In this document: piece by piece, positions 28,078 through 36,487 of the stretch
Position numbering within the stretch: the first letter of the stretch is position 1
Layout: each line of letters starts with the position of its first letter
From: JAVJSU01 sp040219275
Lineage (GTDB): Bacteria > Chloroflexota > Anaerolineae > Aggregatilineales > Phototrophicaceae
Assembly: GCA_040219275.1 (NCBI GenBank)
Contig: JAVJSU010000100.1
Location: 94,336-158,335, forward strand
DNA length: 64,000 bases
Direction: 5' to 3'
Notes under the pieces: model-generated
The model's input: only the letters and a program-made list of their open reading frames with translations
What the model was told of the DNA's origin: nothing
Databases searched by the model: none
Made by a program: the position numbers and the translations under genes

Positions 28078-29376
28078 TCACAATAATATCCCCTCATCTG
28101 CCCATCCGTAGCTGTATAGCGCATGTTCAGGCGAGATGATGGTGCGGTACCATGCGGCGAAGGTGTTTATCAGATCGTTATTGTATTTGCTTGTCAGGAT
28201 GATGGCATACCCATCGAACAACAGCCCGCCAATGAGCACATTCTCGCCTAACGTGATTTGCCATGTGAGCAAATGTGATTCGGGTGCTGGTTCGCGGTTG
28301 TTGAAGTTCGCATCTTCCCATTGCGCTTTGATTTGCCCTTCAAGCCACGCGGGATCAATTTTTAGAGTCGTGGTTTTTGGCACAACTTTCCATTCTTGTC
28401 CCGTGTCACCGACTCGACTCGCGTTCATGTATGTCCAGTATTCCGGCTCAGGGCTGATGAACACACGATGTAATGACCACTCGGTATCCGGAACAAGATG
28501 ACGATAAACGATTTCCTCCATCGCTGGAAGCACCTCTCGCCCGATTGACCACAAACCATCAGGAATGCCAACATCATGCCGGATCGCACGGTCAATTTCC
28601 GGCACAACATCCAGACCATACTTATTAGTGTTACACACGATACTATAGGATGCCCAGAAGCGAATTTCAGGTTCTTCATGGCGCAGAAGTTCGATAAAAA
28701 AGGGCAGGTATGCTGTGTTGGCGAGACTTGCCAATTGCTCAATCGCATCCCCACGCAAGGAGATTGACTCGCTCTCATCACGGATGAGGTCGTAAAATAC
28801 GCTTGCGACATAGCGACCCGATTCGGTTTCTTTCTGGGTCGGCATCGGTATGGTAGCTACGGATATAAGCGCCATCTTTCTCGCCCATTCGTTTTCTGTG
28901 CGATCACGGAGAATCGCTAATAGTGGTTCAATATCGTCATTTGTCCCCACTAAACCCATGTGCTGGAGTGCGTCTTCGCGCAATCCACGCGGATTAGAAG
29001 GATCAAAGGCAATGTCCACGATAGTTTTGTTGCCCCGCTTCGTATTCAGTCTTGCCAATGTCCACAAGGCACTTTTCGCAATTTCCTGTGATGGGCTTGC
29101 CAACGCACGGAGGATAATCGGTTCAGCACGGCGTTCGTCGACGATGCTCTCTCCACGATCATAGCGCGATTTGCACAGCGAACCAATAATCGTGCATCCA
29201 TCCGCCCTTAGTGACTCATCGGCATTGGGATCATCCACCAAAGCGTAGAGCGCATCGAGCGATTGAATGCCGTTTTCTAAGAGATGGTCTATTTTGATAC
29301 GCCAATGAGCAACAGCTGGTTGTCGGTTGCGTAATTTTTGCAGTTCTTCTAGAAATAGTTTATTTTTTACCATCAT
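28078..29376 (-). CDS. HEAT-repeat protein
   Basis: 432 residues, soluble, no signal peptide. Residues ~30-300 consist of paired helices with HEAT/PBS spacing (LDALYALVDDPNADESLRADGCTIIGSL, AEPIILRALASPSQEIAKSALWTLARL, IEPLLAILRD, PFFIELLRHEEPEIRFWASYSI). The C-terminal ~120 residues form a different domain with tryptophans (PAWLEGQIKAQWED, ITLGENVLIGGLLFDGYAIIL) that I do not recognise. HEAT scaffolds mediate protein-protein contacts. The start ATGATG follows AAGAAAG. It is convergent with the thioesterase gene, 16 bases away. Confidence 0.75.
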   Translation of the reverse strand: MMVKNKLFLEELQKLRNRQPAVAHWRIKIDHLLENGIQSLDALYALVDDPNADESLRADGCTIIGSLCKSRYDRGESIVDERRAEPIILRALASPSQEIAKSALWTLARLNTKRGNKTIVDIAFDPSNPRGLREDALQHMGLVGTNDDIEPLLAILRDRTENEWARKMALISVATIPMPTQKETESGRYVASVFYDLIRDESESISLRGDAIEQLASLANTAYLPFFIELLRHEEPEIRFWASYSIVCNTNKYGLDVVPEIDRAIRHDVGIPDGLWSIGREVLPAMEEIVYRHLVPDTEWSLHRVFISPEPEYWTYMNASRVGDTGQEWKVVPKTTTLKIDPAWLEGQIKAQWEDANFNNREPAPESHLLTWQITLGENVLIGGLLFDGYAIILTSKYNNDLINTFAAWYRTIISPEHALYSYGWADEGILL

Positions 29377-29510
29377 GATCTTTCTTAAACTCTAAACACA
29401 TATTATGAATAGTATACGCCTTTACAAGTGGGGGAAAACAGCCACTTGCTTGCACGGTATCATCATATTCAGCCATAATAGTATTATCCATGCACCGGAG
29501 GATTAACCCG

Positions 29511-30185
29511 ATGAGCGAGCAACCCGAACGCGAACTGCCCTTTACCGAAAAAGCAGAAGCCTTTTACACTCAGGAAATTGACCGCTTTTTGAGCTTATAT
29601 GCGGATGCACAGGGGACGGTGCAGAGTATTTTCAACTTCTACCTGACGTTTGCGACGGCAATTATCGGCGGTGTATTTTTCATTTTGCAATCCGATCTGG
29701 ATAATCTCGCACTTGCTATCAGCGGGTTACTTTTGCTGGCGGCGTTGATTGGTTCAGTCTATCTGAGCGCGATTTCGGGGCGTTATGCTCAATCCGCCCG
29801 TTACGCCTACATCGTGGATGAGTTGCGCCGTTATATCATCGCGCATGGATCGTATCCCACACCGCCTGCCTATAGCTCGCTGATTGCGCGTGAAAATGTG
29901 CCGGATACAGGCACGATGTGGTACGAGTGGCTCTTCCCCACAGGCACGTATCAGATGTTCATCGCACTCATGAACAGCGGTGCGCTGGCAGTGATGGTGT
30001 TGTTGCTGGCAGGCACGGGTGAAGTCGGCGGTGGACGTGGTATCTTCGCTGGACTGGTGCTGTTCTTGATTACGCTCACCGTCTATAACGCTTATTCGCG
30101 TCTGGTCATCAGTCGCTTTAATCATGATCTACACGCCCGCCTCAATATGGGACATGATTATAGCCTCTGGGCATCACGTCAATAA
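29511..30185 (+). CDS. membrane protein of unknown function
   Basis: 224 residues. A polar N-terminus (ERELPFTEKAEAFYTQEIDRF) is followed by two hydrophobic helices (~50-95: FYLTFATAIIGGVFFIL and GLLLLAALIGSVYLS), a cytosolic middle with YAYIVDELRRYII, and two more helices (~150-195). The four-helix arrangement resembles unnamed integral-membrane proteins; no motif identifies an activity. The frame opens at 29490, but ATG 29511 lies nine bases after GGAGG and is preferred. Confidence 0.65.
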   Translation: MSEQPERELPFTEKAEAFYTQEIDRFLSLYADAQGTVQSIFNFYLTFATAIIGGVFFILQSDLDNLALAISGLLLLAALIGSVYLSAISGRYAQSARYAYIVDELRRYIIAHGSYPTPPAYSSLIARENVPDTGTMWYEWLFPTGTYQMFIALMNSGALAVMVLLLAGTGEVGGGRGIFAGLVLFLITLTVYNAYSRLVISRFNHDLHARLNMGHDYSLWASRQ

Positions 30186-30392
30186 GTTATCGAATGTTAG
30201 TACAAATAGAATATGAGGACATACAACGCCAAGTGACTTTGCGCTGTTTTCCAGATTATTACTATAATTCACCCATTTTTAGCACCTTTGACGACAAAAA
30301 ACGCCCCAATTCAGTCAAAATCACCGAAGAATCTCCGTATAAAATCACCGCTTTAATTCACGTTTAGCCTGCATTACAATGCTACGCGATGG

Positions 30393-30410
30393 TTGTGAGA
30401 AACATCACAA
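30393..30410 (+). promoter_or_regulatory. CRP-type binding site
   Basis: TTGTGA-GAAACA-TCACAA is a perfect 6+6 palindrome with 6-base spacer, matching the CRP consensus TGTGA-N6-TCACA exactly. If GATAAT (30435-30440) is the -10 element, the start of transcription would be near 30447 and the site centre near -45, close to the class-II activation position. The -35 hexamer there (CATTTC region) is poor, as expected for an activator-dependent promoter. Confidence 0.6.
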
Positions 30411-30422
30411 AAACATTTCTTA

Positions 30423-30450
30423 ACATGCCTGCGCGATAATTTGGGCATGT
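30423..30450 (+). promoter_or_regulatory. -10 element embedded in an inverted repeat
   Basis: ACATGCC (30423-30429) and GGCATGT (30444-30450) are perfect inverted repeats separated by 14 bases that include GATAAT (30435-30440). A repressor bound here would cover the promoter of the aminotransferase gene. Inferred from symmetry only. Confidence 0.35.
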
Positions 30451-30562
30451 CGTAGTGTGAAAAATCAAGTGTGGTAAATCAACTATAAAAGAAATTATTC
30501 GACGGATTATTCAAAAGCTGGAATGCTTTTAATTACATCAAACGAATTGAGGAGAACGCCTA

Positions 30563-31660
30563 ATGGCTGATAAAACACATAAACGCCTCGTCATTCCCGG
30601 CCCGGTAGAAGTTCGTGAAGAAATTTTACAGGCACAAACTGCATGGATGATCGGGCATCGCTCCACCGCGTTTGCCGATCTATTCGCCCGTCTGCAAGAC
30701 AAGCTCAAGCAAGTCTTCGTCACGGAAAACCGCGTCTTCGTGCAGGGATCATCCGGCACGGGTTTGTGGGAAGGTGCATGTCGTAATTGCATCCGCGATG
30801 ATCGCAAAGCGTTGCACCTCATCGGTGGCGCGTTCAGCGAACGTTGGGCGGAAATTAGTCAGATGAACGGCAAGCAGATCGACACCATCGCCGTCGAATG
30901 GGGTGAAGCCCATACCGCACAAATGGTCGCCGACGCTCTGCAAAAAGCGGATACCCCTTATGATGCGGTTTGCGTGGTGCATAATGAAACCAGCACCGGC
31001 GTAACCAATCCCATTAAAGAAATTGGTGAAGTCGTCAAACAATACCCTGAAACTCTTTTTCTCGTGGATACCGTCAGTGGTTTCCTCGGCGCGGAATTGC
31101 GCGTGGATGAATGGGGAATCGACATGGCGCTGACATCCTCACAAAAAGCGTTCGCCTTACCCCCCGGTATCGCCTTCGCGTCCATCAGTGATAGCGTGCT
31201 AGAACGTGCCGCGCAGATCGAATTTCGTGGCTATTATTTTGACTTCATCAGCATCGAAGAAAGTCTCAGGAAAAACAACACGCCGTCCACACCGCCTATT
31301 TCACTGATGTACGCGGCGGATAAACAACTCGACGATATTCTCACCGAAGGGCTGGAAAATCGTTGGGCGCGTCACCTGCAAATGCGTGACATCACCCACG
31401 AATGGGCGAACAGCCGTGACTTTGGCTTATTCGCGCAGGACGGCTATCGTTCCCCGACTGTGACAACCGTTGATAACCGTGAAAAGGGCATCGACGTGAA
31501 CGATATGGCGAAGTTCATGGCGGCGAACAAAGGCTTCTCAATGGATAAGGGTTACGGCAAGATCAAAGGTCCGACCTTCCGTATCGCACATCTAGGCGAC
31601 ATGAGCGTTTCCACATTAGATGAAGTGCTCGACGGTCTGGACGATTTCCTGAATCAATAA
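30563..31660 (+). CDS. class-V aminotransferase (serine-pyruvate/alanine-glyoxylate type)
   Basis: 365 residues, PLP enzyme. It opens with KRLVIPGPVEVREEIL and WMIGHRSTAF, the substrate-binding start of the alanine-glyoxylate/serine-pyruvate group. VDTVSGFLG gives the PLP-ring Asp169, and TSSQKAFALPPG holds the Schiff-base Lys195. It probably transfers the amino group between serine (or phosphoserine) and a 2-oxo acid. The adjacent phosphoglycerate-dehydrogenase-like gene points to a serine/glyoxylate route. An unusual serC substitute function is possible but unproven. The start lies after GAGGAGAACGCC. A CRP-type site lies ~160 bases upstream. Confidence 0.9.
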   Translation: MADKTHKRLVIPGPVEVREEILQAQTAWMIGHRSTAFADLFARLQDKLKQVFVTENRVFVQGSSGTGLWEGACRNCIRDDRKALHLIGGAFSERWAEISQMNGKQIDTIAVEWGEAHTAQMVADALQKADTPYDAVCVVHNETSTGVTNPIKEIGEVVKQYPETLFLVDTVSGFLGAELRVDEWGIDMALTSSQKAFALPPGIAFASISDSVLERAAQIEFRGYYFDFISIEESLRKNNTPSTPPISLMYAADKQLDDILTEGLENRWARHLQMRDITHEWANSRDFGLFAQDGYRSPTVTTVDNREKGIDVNDMAKFMAANKGFSMDKGYGKIKGPTFRIAHLGDMSVSTLDEVLDGLDDFLNQ

Positions 31661-31682
31661 ACAAATACGGGCGATCTTATGT

Positions 31683-31707
31683 AAGGGCGACCTGACAGGT
31701 CGCCCTT
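31683..31707. repeat. GGGCGA/TCGCCC palindrome
   Basis: AAGGGCGACC (31683-31692) pairs perfectly with GGTCGCCCTT (31698-31707). It is between the aminotransferase gene and serA and has no U-tract, so it is more likely a REP-like element or mRNA-stabilising hairpin than a terminator. Related palindromes occur at 32785-32804 and 62313-62333. Confidence 0.55.
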
Positions 31708-31783
31708 GCTATGAATGAAATATCGTCCAAAAATGCAACTTCAATTCCAACTAACCGAATCACATTCCGAGGACAAAGCAATA

Positions 31784-32740
31784 ATGACCTATCAGGTGTT
31801 GATTTCTGACAATGTAGATCAAAAAGCGGTCAGTTTATTAGAAGCTACCGAAGGCTTCAACGTGACTGCACCCGGCAACATGAGCCGTGAAGAAGTGCTC
31901 GCCGCCATCCCAGATGCGGACGCGCTGATTATTCGTAGTGCCACCACTGCGGACGCAGAACTGATCGAAAAAGCGACCAATTTGAAGGTCATCGCCCGCG
32001 CCGGTGTGGGGGTGGATAATGTTGATCTGGACGCGGCAACAGCGAAGGGGATCGTCGTCATGAACACGCCCGACGGCAACACCATTGCCACGGCAGAGCA
32101 CACCTTCGGCTTGATGCTGTCGCTAGCACGTTTCATCCCCACCGCACACCAATCCATGAGCGAAGGGCGCTGGGATCGCAAAGTGTTCGTCGGTACAGAG
32201 TTACGTGGTAAGACGCTCGGTATTCTGGGCTTCGGGCGTATCGGGCGGGCAGTCGCCCAACGTGCGCTGGCGTTCGAGATGACCGTGATCGCGCATGATC
32301 CGTTCGTCACGAGCACCGATCTGAATATCGAACTGGTTGATCTGGACACGCTTTTCGCCCGTTCGGATTTCCTGACACTCCATAGCCTCATTACCGATGG
32401 CACGCGTGAAATTATCCGCAAGGAAAATATTGATAAAATGAAACCGGGAATTCGCATCATCAATGCGGCGCGTGGTGCGCTAATTAATGATGAAGACCTC
32501 GCCGCCGCTATCAAAAGTGGTCTGGTCGCAGGCGCGGCAGTGGATGTTTACGCAACCGAACCGCCTCCCGCCGAGAACCCCTTACTCAGCTTGACCAACG
32601 TCATCCACACTCCGCATCTTGCCGCCAGCACCAGCGACGCGCAGGTTCAAGTGGGCATTGATGCGGCGCAGGAAATCATTGATGCTCTCTCCAATGGCGA
32701 ATACAACAACGTGTGTAATCCGGCCGTGTTGGAAAAATAG
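31784..32740 (+). CDS. serA: D-3-phosphoglycerate dehydrogenase-like enzyme (short SerA)
   Basis: 318 residues of the D-2-hydroxyacid dehydrogenase family. The NAD-binding GFGRIG is at 149-154 after a conserved RGKTLGI. The catalytic triad is Arg230 (NAARGAL), Glu259 (ATEP) and His278 (HTPHLAAST). It ends after the substrate/NAD domains, with none of the ASB or ACT regulatory domains of full-length SerA, so serine feedback control is not expected. ATG 31784 has GAGGAC upstream; the frame is open back to 31715 without a better site. With the upstream aminotransferase it suggests serine synthesis from 3-phosphoglycerate. Other hydroxyacid substrates cannot be excluded. Confidence 0.88.
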   Translation: MTYQVLISDNVDQKAVSLLEATEGFNVTAPGNMSREEVLAAIPDADALIIRSATTADAELIEKATNLKVIARAGVGVDNVDLDAATAKGIVVMNTPDGNTIATAEHTFGLMLSLARFIPTAHQSMSEGRWDRKVFVGTELRGKTLGILGFGRIGRAVAQRALAFEMTVIAHDPFVTSTDLNIELVDLDTLFARSDFLTLHSLITDGTREIIRKENIDKMKPGIRIINAARGALINDEDLAAAIKSGLVAGAAVDVYATEPPPAENPLLSLTNVIHTPHLAASTSDAQVQVGIDAAQEIIDALSNGEYNNVCNPAVLEK

Positions 32741-32783
32741 GATATACATTGGCATTAAGGAGCGTTTCTGAATGCTCTTTGTA

Positions 32784-32813
32784 GGGGTGCAATATATTGC
32801 GCCCTTATTTTTT
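32784..32813 (+). terminator. intrinsic terminator of serA
   Basis: GGGTGCAA (32785-32792) and TTGCGCCC (32797-32804), one G-T pair, four-base loop, followed by TTATTTTTTATT. It closes the aminotransferase-serA unit. Its flank GTAGGGG resembles that of the palindromes at 31683 and 62313. Confidence 0.8.
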
Positions 32814-32829
32814 ATTCTCAAATTGAATG

Positions 32830-33687
32830 CTAAAAACGATAGTGTGCGGGGATATACGGCGTTGGATCAGTCTTCAGGAAGGCTTCTCCATGCGTGAGTG
32901 TCGGCTTTTCATCGGGATGTAACGCTTTCACCCACATATTAAAGCTATGCACCATCAAGCGCGATTGGCGAAATTCTTCCATGACCATCATGGCGGCAAC
33001 ACCGCACCGTCCTACAAAATCTTGCGCGTCCCATGCCGGAAAGAGTGGGGCGGTATCCATCGGAATCGTGCGATGTTCGGCGACATCCCAACCGTCTAAA
33101 GTTCCATCAATAATCATATAACTGCTGACACTTTCGCCTAAAAGCGGCACGCCCACCGTCCCTGGATTGATGATGTGATAGTCACCAACGCGCCGATTTA
33201 TGGGAATGTGTGTATGTCCACAGAAAATGGTCTTTGCTCTGGCGGGAAGTAGCCACGCATTGACCTGCTCATCCGCGTCAAATTCAGGCGGATAAACGCC
33301 TTTCCAGCAATTATTGGGGATACCATGACACAAGTGCACATCTAGCGCGTCAGGATAGAGCAATAAGATATCATCCGGCAGACCGGCAATTACATGAGTC
33401 CAATCCGTAAGCTGATCGTAAAGCCACTCCAACAAAGTGAATTCTGACCATTGTGCTGGACGGCGGGGCGATTTGGCGTTAATTACATAATATTCGTTGT
33501 TGCCCCGGATCGTTGTCCAGCGGTTTTCCGTGACGACTTGCATCACCTCGGTGGAAAATGGTCCCCAATTGACCATATCTCCCGCGACCACCACATGATC
33601 CGGCGCAAATTGCTTCATGTCTGCCATCACGCTCTCAAGCGCGGGAAGATTGCCGTGAATATCGGAGATGAGGGCGATACGAGTCAT
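32830..33687 (-). CDS. calcineurin-like metallophosphoesterase (YfcE/MJ0936 type)
   Basis: 285 residues. Metal-binding motifs appear in order: SDIHGN (8-13), VVAGDMVNWGP, RGNNEYYV (the GNHD-type block), HLCHGIP and FCGHTHIP. The size and motif order are those of small soluble phosphodiesterases that act on phosphodiesters or cyclic nucleotides; the physiological substrate is unknown. The last ~90 residues after the TVGVPLLG stretch are an extra C-terminal region ending in FLKTDPTPYIPAHYRF. The gene is followed 13 bases on (same strand, upstream) by the kinase gene, suggesting a two-gene unit. Confidence 0.88.
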   Translation of the reverse strand: MTRIALISDIHGNLPALESVMADMKQFAPDHVVVAGDMVNWGPFSTEVMQVVTENRWTTIRGNNEYYVINAKSPRRPAQWSEFTLLEWLYDQLTDWTHVIAGLPDDILLLYPDALDVHLCHGIPNNCWKGVYPPEFDADEQVNAWLLPARAKTIFCGHTHIPINRRVGDYHIINPGTVGVPLLGESVSSYMIIDGTLDGWDVAEHRTIPMDTAPLFPAWDAQDFVGRCGVAAMMVMEEFRQSRLMVHSFNMWVKALHPDEKPTLTHGEAFLKTDPTPYIPAHYRF

Positions 33688-33700
33688 AAATTGTTTATCT

Positions 33701-34822
33701 CTACGGAATCACACGGTTATTGAGCATGTCATTGGCGGCTTTCACCAGACGGCGTAGCTCATCTTCGAGGTCTTCGGTGATGCCATCAAGAATGACCGCA
33801 TCTCTAAATAAATCCCGCGCTTCTTTTACGTTTGCCTGACCTTCACGCAATTTACGCAAACCCGCCCGCATATGGTCACGCGCTTCACGGCTGGCGGGGC
33901 TGGTATATTGCTCATTAAAGTCCCAGCCATGCAGGGCGGCGACATGGCGCAACCCATCGAAGAAATCATCAACAGATTCAATCCGCATAGACGCACCGCG
34001 TTGCAAAAACTCCTGTAACGCGACGCTTAAGCCGGGTTCAACGCCAAAATCAAGCGCCTGCACATCCTGATAGCGTCGTTCGACTTCGTTCATGTCGCTC
34101 GGTTGTGGTCGCAGGGTGGTCTTTAGGGGGGATAATCCCGTGAAGATCGAGTACAAAATCCCGACGCACAAATTGTGAATATCCATGCGGAAATATTGCG
34201 CTTCACCGTTGCGATTTTCGAGTTGACGCGAACTGTTAAAATCGATCACGCACAGCTTCGCGCCATCCCAATAGACATGCTCTAGCTTGTGATCGAGATA
34301 AATAATGCCTTTGCTATGCGCTAATTTGAGCATTTGCCCGAATTGCAACGCTAACGCCAGACCTTCTTCGCTCGGCAAACGCCATCGGCTGGATTGCTGG
34401 CTCGGTTTCATCAGATACAGCAAATTGTTGGTGCGCGGTAAATTTTCCAGCGCGAGATAGGGTCGCCATTGTTTTTCGGCGTAATCGGTCATGACGCTGG
34501 TAAATTGCTCAATATCCGTGCCAAAGCTAATCAATTCGCCGTTTGTCGGCACATCTTCCTGTGTGGAAACATAACCACAATCCAGCATCTTAACCACATA
34601 CGGGCTATCAGACATCTTGGTAAGCAAATCCGCTTCGCTAGGAAAGGCGCGATATTCCCAGCGGATTTCACCGTTAGTCGTCAGATGTTCCGGGCGCAAG
34701 ATTTTGAACGCGACCACTTCGCCGGTACGTTGATCTGTTGCATCAAACACACGGGCATAATGACCGAGTGCAAATGTATCAATATAGTTGTCTATCTGGT
34801 AAATATCAGTCAAACTTGCCAT
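33701..34822 (-). CDS. protein-kinase-like protein with atypical catalytic motifs
   Basis: 373 residues from ATG 34822 (the frame extends to a TTG at 34852). A glycine-loop-like FALGHYARVFDA, a VAFKIL lysine and a C-helix EADLL are present. The catalytic loop reads YLDHKLEHVYW where HRDLKPENILL is usual, keeping Asp and Lys but replacing His-Arg and the metal-binding Asn. DFG is DFN. An insertion of ~70 residues lies before the hinge. The C-terminus (~290-373) is helical with a TPR-like look. Activity may be reduced, but catalytic residues remain. It is divergent from a PP2C phosphatase gene and shares its strand with the phosphoesterase. Confidence 0.75.
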   Translation of the reverse strand: MASLTDIYQIDNYIDTFALGHYARVFDATDQRTGEVVAFKILRPEHLTTNGEIRWEYRAFPSEADLLTKMSDSPYVVKMLDCGYVSTQEDVPTNGELISFGTDIEQFTSVMTDYAEKQWRPYLALENLPRTNNLLYLMKPSQQSSRWRLPSEEGLALALQFGQMLKLAHSKGIIYLDHKLEHVYWDGAKLCVIDFNSSRQLENRNGEAQYFRMDIHNLCVGILYSIFTGLSPLKTTLRPQPSDMNEVERRYQDVQALDFGVEPGLSVALQEFLQRGASMRIESVDDFFDGLRHVAALHGWDFNEQYTSPASREARDHMRAGLRKLREGQANVKEARDLFRDAVILDGITEDLEDELRRLVKAANDMLNNRVIP

Positions 34823-35232
34823 AGTCACAATTGGGGAGTTATTCAAGTACAACCGCCGGATGGCGTTTTGGGCGGAGACTGTCCCCTGCCTCCTTTGCCA
34901 TATTGGCAGTCAATTGCATTACTATAGTACAGTTCAGACAGAGCGTAAAGCGTATAGTTCACTAGCGTTATGGACTAATTTTCCAGATAGATTGCCGAAA
35001 AATCACCATTCGGTGTACACTGATGATAGGGATTGGTAAGAGGGAATAGGATCATAAACCTAAAAAATTTATGAAAACTAAATTTCAGAATGAGTATATT
35101 AATTCAATTAATTCTTCGTATATATTTTTGTACTATAATAGGGTCTGGATTTAGATGTATTATTGGTGTTTACTTGCATCACACCAACCCTTAAGTAGAA
35201 TGTAATTAACCAGTGTTACAAGGAGTCCGGCT
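34823..35232. other. divergent regulatory region, kinase / PP2C phosphatase
   Basis: 410 bases between the kinase start and the phosphatase start, strongly AT-rich after 35050. A -10 hexamer TATAAT at 35134-35139 is preceded by a TTCTTC -35-like hexamer (35112-35117, 16-base spacing) and could drive the phosphatase gene. No RNA gene or clear operator seen. Confidence 0.4.
35112..35139 (+). promoter_or_regulatory. candidate promoter of the PP2C gene
   Basis: Perfect TATAAT (35134-35139) in the stretch TACTATAATAGGG; the -35 region (TTCTTC) is a poor match. It lies ~95 bases before the PP2C start codon. Confidence 0.35.
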
Positions 35233-36342
35233 ATGTTTAGTCCGGGTCAGAAAGTCCGGTTACGGAGTAGCGCCCGTTCGGATACAGGTAAAGTTAGAGA
35301 CAATAATGAAGATCGCATTTTCCTCTCCGCCAACGAGCAAATCGTCATGGCGATTGTTGCTGATGGTATGGGAGGGGCAGTTGCAGGTGAAGAGGCGAGT
35401 CGTATTGCTGTTGAGCAAATCCACGAAGGATTAATCGACTCAGGCTCTGATTTTCCAAATGGCTACCGTGAAATGGACGAGGAAACCCTCGCCCAAAAAA
35501 TGCGAAAAGCCATTATTGATGCCAATGATTCAATCGTCCATGAGGCACAGCGTCATCCTGAATTGAAGGGGATGGGAACCACTGTGACGATGGCGTTTAT
35601 TCGTAATACCCATGTTGTGCTCGGTCATGTTGGGGATAGTCGCGCCTATCTGATTGACGGGAGCAATGGCGAAATCGTCCAGATTACGTCTGACCATAGT
35701 TTTGTTCAGGCGCTCGTTACCGCCGGACATATCACCCCGGAAGAAGCCGAAGAACATCCCATGCGAAATGTACTCTATCGCGCATTAGGGCAGGCGCATG
35801 ATGTAGAAGTTGACATCTATTATGAAAAACTTCGCATCGGTGATCGTATGGTCTTGTGTTCCGATGGTCTCACGTTGCATGTTAAGCCCGATGAAATCGC
35901 ACAAATCGTCCTCTCCGCAGAAACACCGGAAGAAGCCAGTCAGAAACTTGTCGAAATGGCAAACACGCGTGGTGGACGCGACAATGTCAGTACCATTGTC
36001 GTCAAGGTAGACCGAGACACCTCCGGTGATACGCAAGATTTAAGCAAAGTCGCGGCACAAGCTGAATCTTTTGATTTTGATAACGAAGATACACTCATTC
36101 TAAATCGCAACCCTTACAATTCTTCTGAGTCCACCCGCACACCTTCGCCGCAGGAGCGAGATAGCAAGCCACAGGTGCAGAATGCTGTGCAACCGCCTGC
36201 GCCAATTGTGCCGGATGTCCCCGTCGCCGCAGACCCACAACGAATCACAGGCGAGGCAGAAGCGCTTATCATTCATACCGCCAATGAATCCGACAGCAAA
36301 TCTATCGGCGAAGGTAGCGATCCTCAGCGCCATAGCCAGTAG
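35233..36342 (+). CDS. PP2C-family serine/threonine phosphatase
   Basis: 369 residues. A complete PP2C catalytic domain lies at ~8-250: RSDTGKVRDNNED (metal residues), VADGMGG (Asp44), GTTVTMAF, LGHVGDSRAYLI, DHSFVQALV and GGRDNVSTIVV. It removes phosphate from Ser/Thr in a Mn/Mg-dependent way. The C-terminal ~110 residues are disordered and rich in Pro, Ser and Asp, with no membrane helix, so the protein is cytosolic. The ribosome site AAGGAG precedes the ATG. It lies between an atypical kinase (divergent) and a large PBP-like protein 145 bases downstream, an arrangement that suggests phospho-control of the envelope. Confidence 0.93.
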   Translation: MFSPGQKVRLRSSARSDTGKVRDNNEDRIFLSANEQIVMAIVADGMGGAVAGEEASRIAVEQIHEGLIDSGSDFPNGYREMDEETLAQKMRKAIIDANDSIVHEAQRHPELKGMGTTVTMAFIRNTHVVLGHVGDSRAYLIDGSNGEIVQITSDHSFVQALVTAGHITPEEAEEHPMRNVLYRALGQAHDVEVDIYYEKLRIGDRMVLCSDGLTLHVKPDEIAQIVLSAETPEEASQKLVEMANTRGGRDNVSTIVVKVDRDTSGDTQDLSKVAAQAESFDFDNEDTLILNRNPYNSSESTRTPSPQERDSKPQVQNAVQPPAPIVPDVPVAADPQRITGEAEALIIHTANESDSKSIGEGSDPQRHSQ

Positions 36343-36487
36343 TCATTTGCCTTTTTTTCATCACAATCCAGTTGTTCACACTGTTGATAACATCATGTCG
36401 AACTGAATTTCGCCAGTTTTACGCTTTGATGTATAATATGCGTTGTGAATTTGTTAGAATCCAGTGAATCCACGAAGGCAATAATTC

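Larger units (their letters stand above)
30186..30562 (+). other. regulatory intergenic region upstream of the aminotransferase/serA genes
   Basis: 377 bases without a gene. The right half holds a CRP-like palindrome at 30393-30410, and a GATAAT -10-like hexamer at 30435-30440 that is flanked by a second inverted repeat, ACATGCC (30423-30429) with GGCATGT (30444-30450). The left half shows nothing I can identify. Confidence 0.5.

Noticed and set aside
31819..32514. 231-codon open frame antisense to serA
   Set aside because: Shadow of the real gene; no ribosome site and no protein family pattern.
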